This document shows, in pieces, positions 17,852 to 26,685 of a stretch of DNA of 64,000 nt; within the stretch, counting starts at the first letter, position 1; each line of letters begins with the position of its first letter. The notes beneath the pieces are model-generated. The model saw only the letters and a program-made list of their open reading frames with translations. It was not told the origin of the DNA and did no database searches. The DNA comes from Tolypothrix sp. PCC 7910 (GTDB lineage Bacteria; Cyanobacteriota; Cyanobacteriia; Cyanobacteriales; Nostocaceae): contig NZ_CP050440.1 in assembly GCF_011769525.1 (NCBI RefSeq), positions 3,597,501 through 3,661,500 on the forward strand. The letters are read 5' to 3'. The position numbers were made by a program, and so were the translations under genes.

Positions 17852-19186
17852 CTATCCCACTAATAGATTCTCTTCAGGGTAGTGAATTCTGGTAGGACGC
17901 GGGTCTCCAAGGATAGCAGACATGAGGAGCAATACACCAACTCGTCCAATATACATTGTGGCAATTAATACTAGTTTGGCAGCAGTGGAAACACTAGCAG
18001 TAATACCTGTTGAAAGCCCAACTGTTGCAAATGCAGATACTACTTCAAACAAAATTTGAATGAAATCCAACTTTGGATCTGTGAGGGCAATTAAAACTGT
18101 TGATAGAATTACAGTAGCTACAGAACCAACTAACACACCTACAGCTTTAAGAATTAAAGAGATAGCTATCTTGCGCTCATATAATAAAACTTCTTCTTTG
18201 CCTTGCAGAATTGATTGAGTGCAACTGGTGAGAACTCTTAAAGTTGTGGTTTTGATACCACCACCTGTACCACCTGGGCTAGCACCAATAAACATCAGTG
18301 CAATTGTGATAAATAAACCAGCAGTGGTCATTTTACCAATATCTATGGTGTTAAAGCCAGCTGTTCTAGGTGTTACTGATTGGAACCAAGCTAACAAAAA
18401 TTGATCCCACAAATTCATACCTCCGAAGGTTTGGGGATTTCTGAATTCAATGCCTAAAAAAGCAATAGTACCAATAAACAACAGTAGTAAAGTAGTGCTG
18501 GTAGCAACCTTAAAATCTAGAGAAAATACTTGGTTTTTCGTTTGCTTTCGGATGCGATCGCGTAACCAAAAGTACATTTCCAAAATTACCTGGTAACCAA
18601 TCCCACCAAAGATAATTAAGCCTGAGACTGTGAATACTACTAGAGCTGATGTCTGATAGCCAATTAAGTTATCTTTAAATAGGCTAAAACCTGCATTATT
18701 CCAAGAATTAATGCTATGGAAAATTGCTAGCCATAGTCCTTGATCCAAACCATAAGTGGGGACAAATGCTGGTAGTAGTAAAAAGACACCCGTGAGTTCA
18801 AAAATTAAGGTGGTGGCAATAATAGACCGAATAACTTGGTTGCTACCACTCATTCCTGGTCGGTCTAAAGCTTGTTGAATTGCAATTTTGTCTCTTAAGT
18901 CAAACTTGCGCCCAATCAGCAAAATCAAAAAGGTGGTAGTTGTCATGTAGCCCAAACCCCCAATCTGAACCAACAGCGCCATAAAAAACTGACCCCAGAA
19001 GGAAAAATAAGTCCCAGGATCAACGACCGATAAACCAGTTACACAAACTGCGGATGTTGAGGTGAACAGCGCCACAATTGGATCGTTCCAATTACCACTA
19101 GTAGTGGAAAAAGGCATCATCAGTAGGAGAGTACCTACAGTAATGACCGCCAAAAATCCTAAGCAAATTGTTCGGGCAACAGTCAT
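17852..19186 (-). CDS. ktrB: Trk/Ktr potassium transporter, membrane subunit
   Basis: A 444-residue integral membrane protein of the TrkH/KtrB family, which imports K+ (often Na+-dependent in cyanobacterial Ktr). It has the four membrane-pore-membrane repeats with filter-like segments such as TSAVCVTGLSVVDPG (about 45-60), NSWNNAGFSLF, QSVTPRTAGFNTID and SAFATVGLSTGIT, each with the conserved glycine. The GASPGGTGGGIKTTT loop (about 295-310) is the characteristic KtrB/TrkH gate region. The C-terminus is short. The gating subunit KtrA is downstream beyond the inserted IS. The ATG at 19186 has no clear Shine-Dalgarno sequence. Confidence 0.93.
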   Translation of the reverse strand: MTVARTICLGFLAVITVGTLLLMMPFSTTSGNWNDPIVALFTSTSAVCVTGLSVVDPGTYFSFWGQFFMALLVQIGGLGYMTTTTFLILLIGRKFDLRDKIAIQQALDRPGMSGSNQVIRSIIATTLIFELTGVFLLLPAFVPTYGLDQGLWLAIFHSINSWNNAGFSLFKDNLIGYQTSALVVFTVSGLIIFGGIGYQVILEMYFWLRDRIRKQTKNQVFSLDFKVATSTTLLLLFIGTIAFLGIEFRNPQTFGGMNLWDQFLLAWFQSVTPRTAGFNTIDIGKMTTAGLFITIALMFIGASPGGTGGGIKTTTLRVLTSCTQSILQGKEEVLLYERKIAISLILKAVGVLVGSVATVILSTVLIALTDPKLDFIQILFEVVSAFATVGLSTGITASVSTAAKLVLIATMYIGRVGVLLLMSAILGDPRPTRIHYPEENLLVG

Positions 19187-19429
19187 AAATAATTTAAAAT
19201 TTCAAATTCCAAATGAAAAAATTCTCAATTACTGAGAATGCTGGGGACTGACTGTATCAATTCCCATATTTTACAGCCGTTCACAATCCAATTAATTATT
19301 TGTACCCAGAGGTATAAATGGGCTTTCCCCTCCTTGGAACCAAAAATACCCTTCTTTAATTAAAAACACACATGGTAGCCTACGAGTAGGTTTATTTAAG
19401 TTCTGCTTTGTCATAACATTGCTTTCTTC

Positions 19430-20272
19430 ATGAGCACAACACTGTACCAACAAATTCAGCAGTTTTACGATGCATCCTCTGGTCTTTGGGAAGAGATTTG
19501 GGGCGAACATATGCATCACGGCTATTACGGGCCTGATGGTACCGAGAAAAAAGACCGTCGTCAGGCTCAAATTGATTTAATTGAGGAATTACTCCATTGG
19601 GCAGAAGTAAAAACAGCAGAGAATATTTTGGATGTAGGCTGTGGTATTGGTGGGAGTTCGCTATATCTGGCGGAAAAGTTTGATGCTAAGGCGACAGGAA
19701 TCACTCTCAGTCCAGTACAGGCGAATAGGGCTACAGAACGTGCTCAAAAGCTGAATTTGAGCGATAGAAGTCAATTTTTGGTCGCAGATGCTCAAGCAAT
19801 GCCTTTTGCTGACAATAGTTTTGACTTGGTTTGGTCTTTGGAAAGTGGCGAACATATGCCCAATAAAATCAAGTTTATGCAAGAGTGCTACCGAGTGCTG
19901 AAACCCGGTGGGAAGTTAATTATGGTGACTTGGTGTCATCGGCCAATTGATCATGCACCGCTAACAGATGATGAACGCAAGCACTTACAAGACATTTACC
20001 GGGTGTATTGTTTACCCTACGTGATTTCACTACCAGAATATGCTGCGATCGCCAATCAAATTTCCTTACAAAATATTCGCACGGCTGATTGGTCACAAGC
20101 TGTAGCCCCATTTTGGGATTTTGTGATTGATTCGGCATTTACTCCCAAGGCAATTTGGGGGTTACTAACTGCGGGTTGGACTACGATTGTCGGGGCGCTG
20201 TCTTTAGGTTTGATGAGTCGGGGATATCAGCGCGGGTTAATTAGGTTTGGATTATTGTGCGGGGATAAGTAA
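19430..20272 (+). CDS. Gamma-tocopherol methyltransferase (VTE4 type)
   Basis: A 280-residue SAM-dependent methyltransferase. Motif I is ILDVGCGIGGSSLYLA (about 64-79), followed by ATGITLSPVQ, then VADAQAMPFADNSFDLVWSLESGEHM, the layout of the tocopherol/sterol methyltransferase family. The N-terminus YDASSGLWEEIWGEHMHHGYY and the C-terminal SLGLMSRGYQRGLIRFGLL match cyanobacterial gamma-tocopherol methyltransferases as I know them, which convert gamma- to alpha-tocopherol. The next gene is homogentisate phytyltransferase, the committed step of the same pathway, which supports the call. There is no plastid- or signal-like N-terminal extension. A related plastoquinone-type methyltransferase is the main alternative. 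Confidence 0.85.
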   Translation: MSTTLYQQIQQFYDASSGLWEEIWGEHMHHGYYGPDGTEKKDRRQAQIDLIEELLHWAEVKTAENILDVGCGIGGSSLYLAEKFDAKATGITLSPVQANRATERAQKLNLSDRSQFLVADAQAMPFADNSFDLVWSLESGEHMPNKIKFMQECYRVLKPGGKLIMVTWCHRPIDHAPLTDDERKHLQDIYRVYCLPYVISLPEYAAIANQISLQNIRTADWSQAVAPFWDFVIDSAFTPKAIWGLLTAGWTTIVGALSLGLMSRGYQRGLIRFGLLCGDK

Positions 20273-20275
20273 GGG

Positions 20276-20360
20276 ATTGGGGACTGGGGAACTCGGGGCC
20301 CCCTCTGGGGATAAGGGGTAATGGGGATTGGGGATTGGGAGATGAGGGGGATAAGGGAGA
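20276..20360. repeat. G-rich short repeats (GGGGATT/GGGGACT type)
   Basis: Repeated GGGGATTG, GGGGACTG and GGGATAAG units between the methyltransferase and phytyltransferase genes. They resemble the G-rich short repeats typical of Nostocales spacers. No gene is seen. Confidence 0.6.
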
Positions 20361-20437
20361 TTGATTTCCGCGTTGCGGTACTAGTTCTTTGTTCACCCAA
20401 GATTCTATATTGAAGATTTGGCATCGAAAAATTGTTT

Positions 20438-21370
20438 ATGAATCAGTATTCTGGGCAAAAGCCTTTTGGTGTTTGGGGTCGTTGGCTTGATGCTTTTTGG
20501 CAGTTTTCTCGTCCACACACAATTATTGGTACTAGTTTGAGTGTGTTGGCTTTGTATTTAATTGCTGTGGCTGTGGGCAATAGGAATTATCCTTTTTCTG
20601 CTGTTTTAGCAACTTGGTTTGCTTGTCTGTGTGGCAATGTTTATATTGTGGGGTTGAATCAACTAGAAGATATTGAAATAGATAAGATTAATAAGCCGCA
20701 TTTACCGCTAGCATCAGGGGATTTTTCTAAGAAGCAAGGGCAGATAATTGTGGCAATTACTGGTGTTTTGGCGCTAGTGGTGGCTGCATTATCTGGGCCA
20801 TTTTTATTTGGAATGGTGGCGATTAGTTTGGCGATTGGTACTGCTTATTCTTTACCACCAATTCGCTTAAAGCGGTTTCCCTTTTGGGCAGCTTTATGTA
20901 TTTTTTCGGTACGGGGAACGATTGTTAATTTGGGGCTATTTTTGCACTTTAGTTGGTTAGCGCAAAAGAATACATCAATTCCCGCTACGGTATGGGTGCT
21001 AACAGTATTTATTGTGGTGTTTACATTTGCGATCGCAATTTTTAAAGATGTGCCCGATATGGAAGGCGATCGCTTGTACAATATCAGAACTTTGACTATC
21101 CACCTAGGGCCGCAAGCTGTATTTAATCTGGCGCTTGGGGTACTCACCATCTGTTATGTGGGCATGATTTTAGTAGGTGTGTTACGTTTAGCTTCAGTTA
21201 ACATACTGTTCTTGGTAATTACCCATCTGGTAGTACTTTGTGTGCTGTGGATGCGGAGTTTAGGAGTGGACTTACAAGAAAAAAGTGCGATCGCTAGATT
21301 CTACCAATTTATCTGGAAACTTTTTTTCATTGAATATTTGATTTTCCCAATTGCCTGTCTTTTGGCTTAA
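20438..21370 (+). CDS. hpt: Homogentisate phytyltransferase (tocopherol synthesis)
   Basis: A 310-residue UbiA-family membrane prenyltransferase that joins homogentisate and phytyl diphosphate to give 2-methyl-6-phytylbenzoquinol. The first aspartate-rich motif is NQLEDIEIDKINKP (N74 onward). The second is KDVPDMEGDRLYNIRTL (about 203-219), which is typical of plant and cyanobacterial HPT. About eight or nine membrane segments are present. The length fits the roughly 308-residue family. The ATG at 20438 is chosen over a TTG two codons upstream. A methyltransferase of the same pathway is just upstream (165-bp repeat-rich gap). A homogentisate geranylgeranyl or solanesyl transferase is less likely in a cyanobacterium. 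Confidence 0.9.
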   Translation: MNQYSGQKPFGVWGRWLDAFWQFSRPHTIIGTSLSVLALYLIAVAVGNRNYPFSAVLATWFACLCGNVYIVGLNQLEDIEIDKINKPHLPLASGDFSKKQGQIIVAITGVLALVVAALSGPFLFGMVAISLAIGTAYSLPPIRLKRFPFWAALCIFSVRGTIVNLGLFLHFSWLAQKNTSIPATVWVLTVFIVVFTFAIAIFKDVPDMEGDRLYNIRTLTIHLGPQAVFNLALGVLTICYVGMILVGVLRLASVNILFLVITHLVVLCVLWMRSLGVDLQEKSAIARFYQFIWKLFFIEYLIFPIACLLA

Positions 21371-21374
21371 AAAA

Positions 21375-21842
21375 ATGCTAGATAATTTTCAAACAATTGA
21401 TATTTTCGCCATTGTTTTAGTAGTTTGCAGCATCGCTCTACTAATTTATTTTGCTGTGAAAACATTGATTACCTCGAATTTATTTCAAAAAGGTGTGAAT
21501 CTTTATCAACAGCAAGATTATCAAGGCGCAGAAGCGGCTTTTCGCCAAGTAATTTCTCGCAACTCGACTAATGATATGGTGCGCTTGCTGTTAGGAGATG
21601 TGTTAAATCAGCAAGGCAAAATTGCAGAATCAAAAGAATGGTTTGAGGATGTGATTCGTCGTAGTCCCAAAAATCCTCAAGGTTACTTACGTCTAGCAAA
21701 TGTGCTGATGCAGGAAGAACAGCGAGAAGCAGCTAAAACTAATTTGCAATTAGCGCAAGATTTATTGCGGAAACAACGTCAACCAGAAAAGGCTGATAAA
21801 GTTGCTCATGTTTTAAAGAAAATGAATGCTAAATCCAACTGA
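21375..21842 (+). CDS. Membrane-anchored TPR protein
   Basis: A 155-residue protein from ATG 21375. An upstream in-frame TTG at 21351 overlaps the hpt end and is not needed. One N-terminal membrane helix (IFAIVLVVCSIALLIYFAV) is followed by three tetratricopeptide-like repeats (LFQKGVNLYQQQDYQGAEAAF, then VLNQQGKIAESKEWFEDVI, then LANVLMQEEQREAAKTNLQ), on whichever side of the membrane the helix leaves them. It begins 4 nt after hpt, so it is probably co-transcribed with it. TPRs mediate protein-protein contacts; the partner is unknown. Confidence 0.82.
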   Translation: MLDNFQTIDIFAIVLVVCSIALLIYFAVKTLITSNLFQKGVNLYQQQDYQGAEAAFRQVISRNSTNDMVRLLLGDVLNQQGKIAESKEWFEDVIRRSPKNPQGYLRLANVLMQEEQREAAKTNLQLAQDLLRKQRQPEKADKVAHVLKKMNAKSN

Positions 21843-22104
21843 GTAACGCACGACAAGCTTTAGCACTGATGCGTTACGCTATCGCTAACGCATCCTACTG
21901 GACTGACACAACTAATAGCAAAAATTCATTTCATTGGCGTTTATCTGCGGTTCATTTCATCAAATCTAATGCATTATTTTAGGCGTGTATTAATTAAAGT
22001 CATACAAAACATACAAGATTAAATTTATCTAAAAATTTTCCAGTAAAAATCTTTTTTGAGATAAACAGGATAAGCTGAACTGGAAAATAGGTAAAGTCAG
22101 AAAA

Positions 22105-23130
22105 ATGTTACACATTAAAACTTTGCTACCTGCGGTAATTCTGGGCTTATGTTTTACCCAGTTAAATGCTGTATTAGCAACGAATTTAGATATGGGTTTA
22201 GTAAACTCGAAGAACTCATATCAGGTAAAAGCACTTAAAAATAAAGAAGCAATCGCTAGCTTAGAAAAAGCAATTAATCTCTATATTAAAGGAGATTTAC
22301 AAGGCGCGGAAATCGCTTTTCGGAAAGTGATTGCACTAGAACCTAACTATGTAAAAGCTTATATTGGCTTAGGAAATGTCCTCGACGATTTGGGTAAAAC
22401 CAAAGAAGCGATCGCCAGTTTTCAAACAGCTATTAGTATTGATGCTAACGATGCTGAAGCTTATTTAAATTTGGGTTTGACTTTGGCAAAGCTTGATCGT
22501 TTAGAAGAAGCGATCGCAGAATATAAACAAGCGATTCGTCTTGCTCCTGATGATGCCGAAGCTCATTATAGATTAGGCAATGCTCTATATAATCAACAAA
22601 AATGGGCAGCAGCAATCGCTGAATATCAAGAGACTATTCGCTTGGAACCCAAAAACCCAGCAGGTTATGCAGCTTTGGGAAATGCTTTGTACGATCAAGG
22701 TAAGATTCCAGAAGCGATCGCCCAATATCAACAAGCGCTGAAAATCGATCCGCAATATGCAGCAGCGCACTATTATTTAGGGAGTGCTTTCCAAGATCAA
22801 GGTAAGCTGGAAGAGGCTGTGGTGGAATATAGCGAAGCTATTCGCCTCAAGCCGCAAAATTCTTTTGGGTATAGTCTTTTAGGAAATGCGCTGTCCGATC
22901 AAGGTAAGATTCCAGAAGCGATCGCTCAGTACAAAAAGGCGCTGAGTCTAGATCCTAACTCTGCATTCGCTTATTATAATTTGGGTGTGACTCTTAGCAA
23001 ACAAGACCAACGCGATGAGGCGGTTGCTAATCTCCAAAAAGCTAGAGGTTTATTTCAATCTCAGCATAATCAAGAGATGGTTGACCAGATTGAGCAATTA
23101 TTGCAAAAAATTAGGTCTCAAATTAATTGA
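22105..23130 (+). CDS. Secreted TPR-repeat protein
   Basis: A 341-residue protein with a signal peptide (LLPAVILGLCFTQLNAVLAT) and about eight consecutive 34-residue tetratricopeptide repeats from residue 50 to 330. Canonical positions are seen in YIGLGNVLDDLGKTKEAIASFQ, YLNLGLTLAKLDRLEEAIAEY and AYYNLGVTLSKQDQRDEAVANL. It is likely a periplasmic or thylakoid-lumen scaffold, a common type in cyanobacteria. The nearest TPR gene is the membrane-anchored one 262 bp upstream. A copy of the IS begins 7 bp after the stop codon, so the native 3' flank is interrupted. Confidence 0.85.
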   Translation: MLHIKTLLPAVILGLCFTQLNAVLATNLDMGLVNSKNSYQVKALKNKEAIASLEKAINLYIKGDLQGAEIAFRKVIALEPNYVKAYIGLGNVLDDLGKTKEAIASFQTAISIDANDAEAYLNLGLTLAKLDRLEEAIAEYKQAIRLAPDDAEAHYRLGNALYNQQKWAAAIAEYQETIRLEPKNPAGYAALGNALYDQGKIPEAIAQYQQALKIDPQYAAAHYYLGSAFQDQGKLEEAVVEYSEAIRLKPQNSFGYSLLGNALSDQGKIPEAIAQYKKALSLDPNSAFAYYNLGVTLSKQDQRDEAVANLQKARGLFQSQHNQEMVDQIEQLLQKIRSQIN

Positions 23131-23137
23131 TATTAAT

Positions 23138-24286
23138 AGACACGTCCGGAATATGAATTGGGTACAAAAAAATGGTAGAAAGTAAAATTGACCCTCTACC
23201 AAAATTTAATTAAATGATTAGTATATTTGATTATATACAAAAGTATCCACGAAGAGCAAAGCAACTTTTGGGGATTAGTTATGACCAATTTACTGACCTT
23301 GTAAACTATGCTAAAAACAGTCATGAAGAAGAACAACTCAAATTGGAACAGAAGAAAGTTAGAATACATCGTCGTGGAGGTGGACGCAAAGAATTATTAT
23401 CCATCCCAGAACAAGTATGTTTGTGCTTGTTTTATCTGAGACAAATACCCACATTTGAAGTTTTAGGAATAATGTTTGGTATATCAAAAACTTTATCTAA
23501 TGATACTTTTCATTACTGGAGAAAAATATTACGTAAGATTCTCCCTTCTAGTTTAATAGAGCAAGTAGAAAATAAAGAAGGAGATTTGCTCATTATACAA
23601 GAAATATTAACGAATTTTAAGTTGCTAGTTGATAGCGTAGAACAGCCTATAGATAGACCATCTGACAACGAAGAACAGAAAAAGTTCTTTTCGGGAAAGA
23701 AAAAACAGCATACTATAAAAAACCAGATAGTTTCCTTGCCAGAGGGAAAAGATATTATTGATGTTACAGTAGGCTCTCCAGGGCCAACAGCAGACATAAA
23801 ATTATTTAGAGAGCAACAAACAAAATTTGATGAAAAACAAGAATTTACGGGAGATAAAGCGTATCAAGGTGGGAATAATATTACTACCCCTCATAAGAAG
23901 AAAAGAAAACAACAATTAAATGAACAACAAAAAGAAGAAAATAAAGCTCTATCAAGTAAGCGTATATTTGTTGAGCATTTAATACGTATTGTAAAAATTT
24001 TCCAAGTGGCATCACAAAGATTTAGATTAAATGCTGATGTTTATAATGAAATAGTTTTGTTAGTTTGTGGTCTAGTAAGACTGCGAATTGGCACTTTCGT
24101 ATTACCGAATAGCGCCATAAATTAGTATCAATTAAAAATTGTGTTTGCGTTAGGCAAGATTATGTATTTTTCTGCTCTAAACTATCAGTAACTATATCAA
24201 ACACTTATTGTTCCATTGCAACAGAATCTGCAAGGACTGGTCTCAAAGCCTTGTAAATATAGGCTTGCGAGTTTTCGGACGGGTCT
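23138..24286 (+). mobile_element. IS5-family insertion sequence, copy 2
   Basis: A 1149-bp copy of the element at 16607-17755, in the same orientation, with the same ends (AGACACGTCCGG...CGGACGGGTCT). It is flanked by the 3-bp direct repeat AAT (23135-23137 and 24287-24289). The different target duplications (ACA and AAT) mean that each copy inserted independently. It inserted 7 bp after the TPR gene stop and 122 bp before cobA-hemD. Confidence 0.93.
23214..24125 (+). CDS. IS5-family DDE transposase (copy 2)
   Basis: A 303-residue transposase with the same translation as the protein at 16683-17594, including likely catalytic D140, D214 and E254 and the GKKKQHTIKNQ signature. The frame is intact. 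It is read toward cobA-hemD, so read-through from the IS could reach that gene. Confidence 0.93.
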   Translation: MISIFDYIQKYPRRAKQLLGISYDQFTDLVNYAKNSHEEEQLKLEQKKVRIHRRGGGRKELLSIPEQVCLCLFYLRQIPTFEVLGIMFGISKTLSNDTFHYWRKILRKILPSSLIEQVENKEGDLLIIQEILTNFKLLVDSVEQPIDRPSDNEEQKKFFSGKKKQHTIKNQIVSLPEGKDIIDVTVGSPGPTADIKLFREQQTKFDEKQEFTGDKAYQGGNNITTPHKKKRKQQLNEQQKEENKALSSKRIFVEHLIRIVKIFQVASQRFRLNADVYNEIVLLVCGLVRLRIGTFVLPNSAIN

Positions 24287-24408
24287 AATGATTATTTCTT
24301 GGGTATAACTATTTTGCACACCAAATTTTTGGGATTGCATTGTTGATTTATTCACAAAATCTGTAACAGTAATTTAAAGGAAATCATAATCAGTAAAAAA
24401 TCTCAGCC

Positions 24409-25989
24409 ATGATTGATGCAATGGGTAAAGTTTACCTTGTAGGTGCTGGGCCAGGAGATGTGGCATACCTCACGGTAAAAGCTTACAATCTTTTGCAGCA
24501 AGCTCAGGTGTTGGTATACGATGCCCTAGTAGATGAGCAATTGTTGCAGTGTGTAGCGCCTGATTGTTTAAAATTAGATGTCGGTAAACGTGGGGGTAAA
24601 CCCAGCACCAGCCAAGCTGAGATTAACAAGTTATTAGTTAGCTACTGTCAGCAAGGGAAACGAGTTGTCAGGCTCAAGTCAGGTGATCCGTTTATTTTTG
24701 GACGCTGTACTGCGGAAATTGAAGCGTTGAAAGCTGCTGGCTGTGCATTTGTAGTGGTACCAGGAATTTCTTCGGCTTTAGCTGCGCCTTTACTTGCAGC
24801 TATTCCGCTGACAGATCCAGTTTTAAGCCGTTGTTTTGCGGTGTTAACAGCCCATGAACCAGAGGCTTTAGATTGGGAAGCACTGTCACGGCTGGAAACC
24901 TTAGTTATATTGATGGGTGGACAGCATCTTGCAGAGATTGTACATCGGCTAATCAAGCAAGGGCGATCGCGTCTGACACCAATTGCGATTATTCGCTGGG
25001 CTGGTACTCCCAATCAACAAATTTGGGTAGCACAACTGGGTAATATTCTCGAACAAACGGTTGGCTTATCTCTTTCGCCTGTGGTGATTGTGATTGGTGA
25101 GGTGGTTGGGCTACGCAATTACTTACAACCTGAGACAATATCTTCAGAGAATTTAACTTTAGCCCAAACTTTCAGCCCTTCTACTATGTCAGGCAACTCT
25201 CAGCTTTCTCTTAGTGGTAAAACAATTTTAGTCACCCGTGCAGTTGGACAGTCAAGCCAATTTTGCGATCGCCTCACCGCCGTAGGTGCAACTGTGATAG
25301 AAATGCCTACATTAGAAATTGGCCCCCCTTCGAGTTGGGAAGCTTTAGATCATGCGATCGCTAATTTACCTCAATTCGACTGGTTAATTCTTACCTCTAC
25401 CAATGGTGTAGACTACTTTTTTGACAGATTAACCGCACAAGGCAAAGATGCACGTACCTTAGCCAATGTCAAAATAGCTGTCGTTGGCGAAAAAACCGCC
25501 CAAAGTCTTAAACAACGGGGTTTACAACCCGATTTTATTCCCCCTAATTTTGTGGCAGATTCTTTAGTAGAAAACTTCCCGGAGAATCTAGCGGGGAAAA
25601 AAGTGTTATTTCCTAGAGTGGAAAGTGGTGGTAGAGAAGTTTTAGTTAAGGAATTAAATGCTAAGAATGCAGAAGTTATAGAAGTTGCAGCATATCAGTC
25701 TTGCTGTCCTAGTACTATTCCCCAATCTGCTGAATTAGCTCTGCAAAATCACTCAGTAGATATAATTACTTTTGCCAGTTCTAAAACTGTACAGTTTTTC
25801 TGCCAACTAATTAATAGTAGATTTACTAATCACTCAGATATCTTAGCTGGAGTCTGTATTGCTTCCATTGGCCCCCAAACATCCAAAACTTGTCATGCTT
25901 TAATTGGACGTGTTGATGTAGAAGCAGAAGAATATACTTTAGATGGCTTAACTCAAGCTTTAATTAATTGGGCAAGAAATAGAGATTAG
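24409..25989 (+). CDS. cobA-hemD: Fused uroporphyrinogen-III C-methyltransferase / uroporphyrinogen-III synthase
   Basis: A 526-residue bifunctional tetrapyrrole enzyme. The N-terminal half (about 5-245) is the SUMT/CobA domain: VYLVGAGPGDVAYLTVKA (the SAM-binding GxGxGD loop), VVRLKSGDPFIFGR, VVPGISSALAA and the HEPE segment. It makes precorrin-2 (siroheme/cobalamin branch). The C-terminal half (about 270-520) is the HemD/U3S fold, with ILVTRAVGQSSQF and WLILTSTNGVDYFFDRL, which cyclises hydroxymethylbilane to uroporphyrinogen III. The fusion is known from cyanobacteria and some Firmicutes. The second ATG (24421) is an alternative start. The upstream flank was altered by the IS, which ends 122 bp before the ATG. 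Confidence 0.93.
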   Translation: MIDAMGKVYLVGAGPGDVAYLTVKAYNLLQQAQVLVYDALVDEQLLQCVAPDCLKLDVGKRGGKPSTSQAEINKLLVSYCQQGKRVVRLKSGDPFIFGRCTAEIEALKAAGCAFVVVPGISSALAAPLLAAIPLTDPVLSRCFAVLTAHEPEALDWEALSRLETLVILMGGQHLAEIVHRLIKQGRSRLTPIAIIRWAGTPNQQIWVAQLGNILEQTVGLSLSPVVIVIGEVVGLRNYLQPETISSENLTLAQTFSPSTMSGNSQLSLSGKTILVTRAVGQSSQFCDRLTAVGATVIEMPTLEIGPPSSWEALDHAIANLPQFDWLILTSTNGVDYFFDRLTAQGKDARTLANVKIAVVGEKTAQSLKQRGLQPDFIPPNFVADSLVENFPENLAGKKVLFPRVESGGREVLVKELNAKNAEVIEVAAYQSCCPSTIPQSAELALQNHSVDIITFASSKTVQFFCQLINSRFTNHSDILAGVCIASIGPQTSKTCHALIGRVDVEAEEYTLDGLTQALINWARNRD

Positions 25990-26088
25990 AGATTGGGTAA
26001 TTGGGGCTGGGTAATGGGAAGATAAAAATACAAATACTAAACATCAGTCCACAAGAAAAAATGACAAACTAACACGAAAAAATGACAA

Positions 26089-26685
26089 ATGAGCAAACGT
26101 CTTATTGGTTTAACTGGAGGTATTGCTACAGGTAAAAGTACTGTCGCTAATTACTTAGCTAGTGCTTACAATCTGCCGATTTTGGATGCAGATATTTATG
26201 CTAGAGATGCGGTGTCTGTAGGTTCACCGATTTTGAGTGCGATCGCTCAGCGTTATGGCTTAGAGATTCTACTACAAGATGGTAACTTGAATCGGCAAAA
26301 GCTAGGCGAAATTATTTTTCATCGTCCAGAGGAACGCCATTGGGTAGAAAGTTTGATTCATCCGTATGTAGGCGATCGCTTCCTCCAAGAAATTGCGGAA
26401 TCCTCTGCACCAACAATGGTACTAGTCATACCTCTGCTGTTTGAAGCGCAGATGACTAATTTAGTAACAGAAATTTGGGTAGTGTATTGTTCTCATTTGC
26501 AGCAAATGCAAAGATTAATACAGAGAAACAACTTAAGTGAAGAACAAGCACAAGCACGAATCCTTAGCCAAATACCTATTCAAGAAAAATTAGCTTCGGC
26601 AGATTATGTATTAGATAGCTCGTCCTCAATAGAGACATTACTGAGACACGTAGATAATGCACTGAAAGAAATTAGCCCCAAATAA
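26089..26685 (+). CDS. coaE: Dephospho-CoA kinase
   Basis: A 198-residue enzyme of the last step of coenzyme A synthesis (ATP-dependent phosphorylation of dephospho-CoA). The P-loop is GLTGGIATGKST (about 7-18). The LDADIYARDAV segment (about 33-43) holds the family's conserved aspartate, and VLVIPLLFEAQMTNLVTEIWVVYC is the strand-helix typical of CoaE. The length matches the family. It is a stand-alone gene 99 bp after cobA-hemD in the same direction. No Shine-Dalgarno sequence is obvious before the ATG. Confidence 0.93.
   Translation: MSKRLIGLTGGIATGKSTVANYLASAYNLPILDADIYARDAVSVGSPILSAIAQRYGLEILLQDGNLNRQKLGEIIFHRPEERHWVESLIHPYVGDRFLQEIAESSAPTMVLVIPLLFEAQMTNLVTEIWVVYCSHLQQMQRLIQRNNLSEEQAQARILSQIPIQEKLASADYVLDSSSSIETLLRHVDNALKEISPK

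Noticed and set aside
16607-24286. Composite transposon formed by the two IS copies.
   Set aside because: Each copy has its own, different target duplication (ACA and AAT), which points to two separate insertions.
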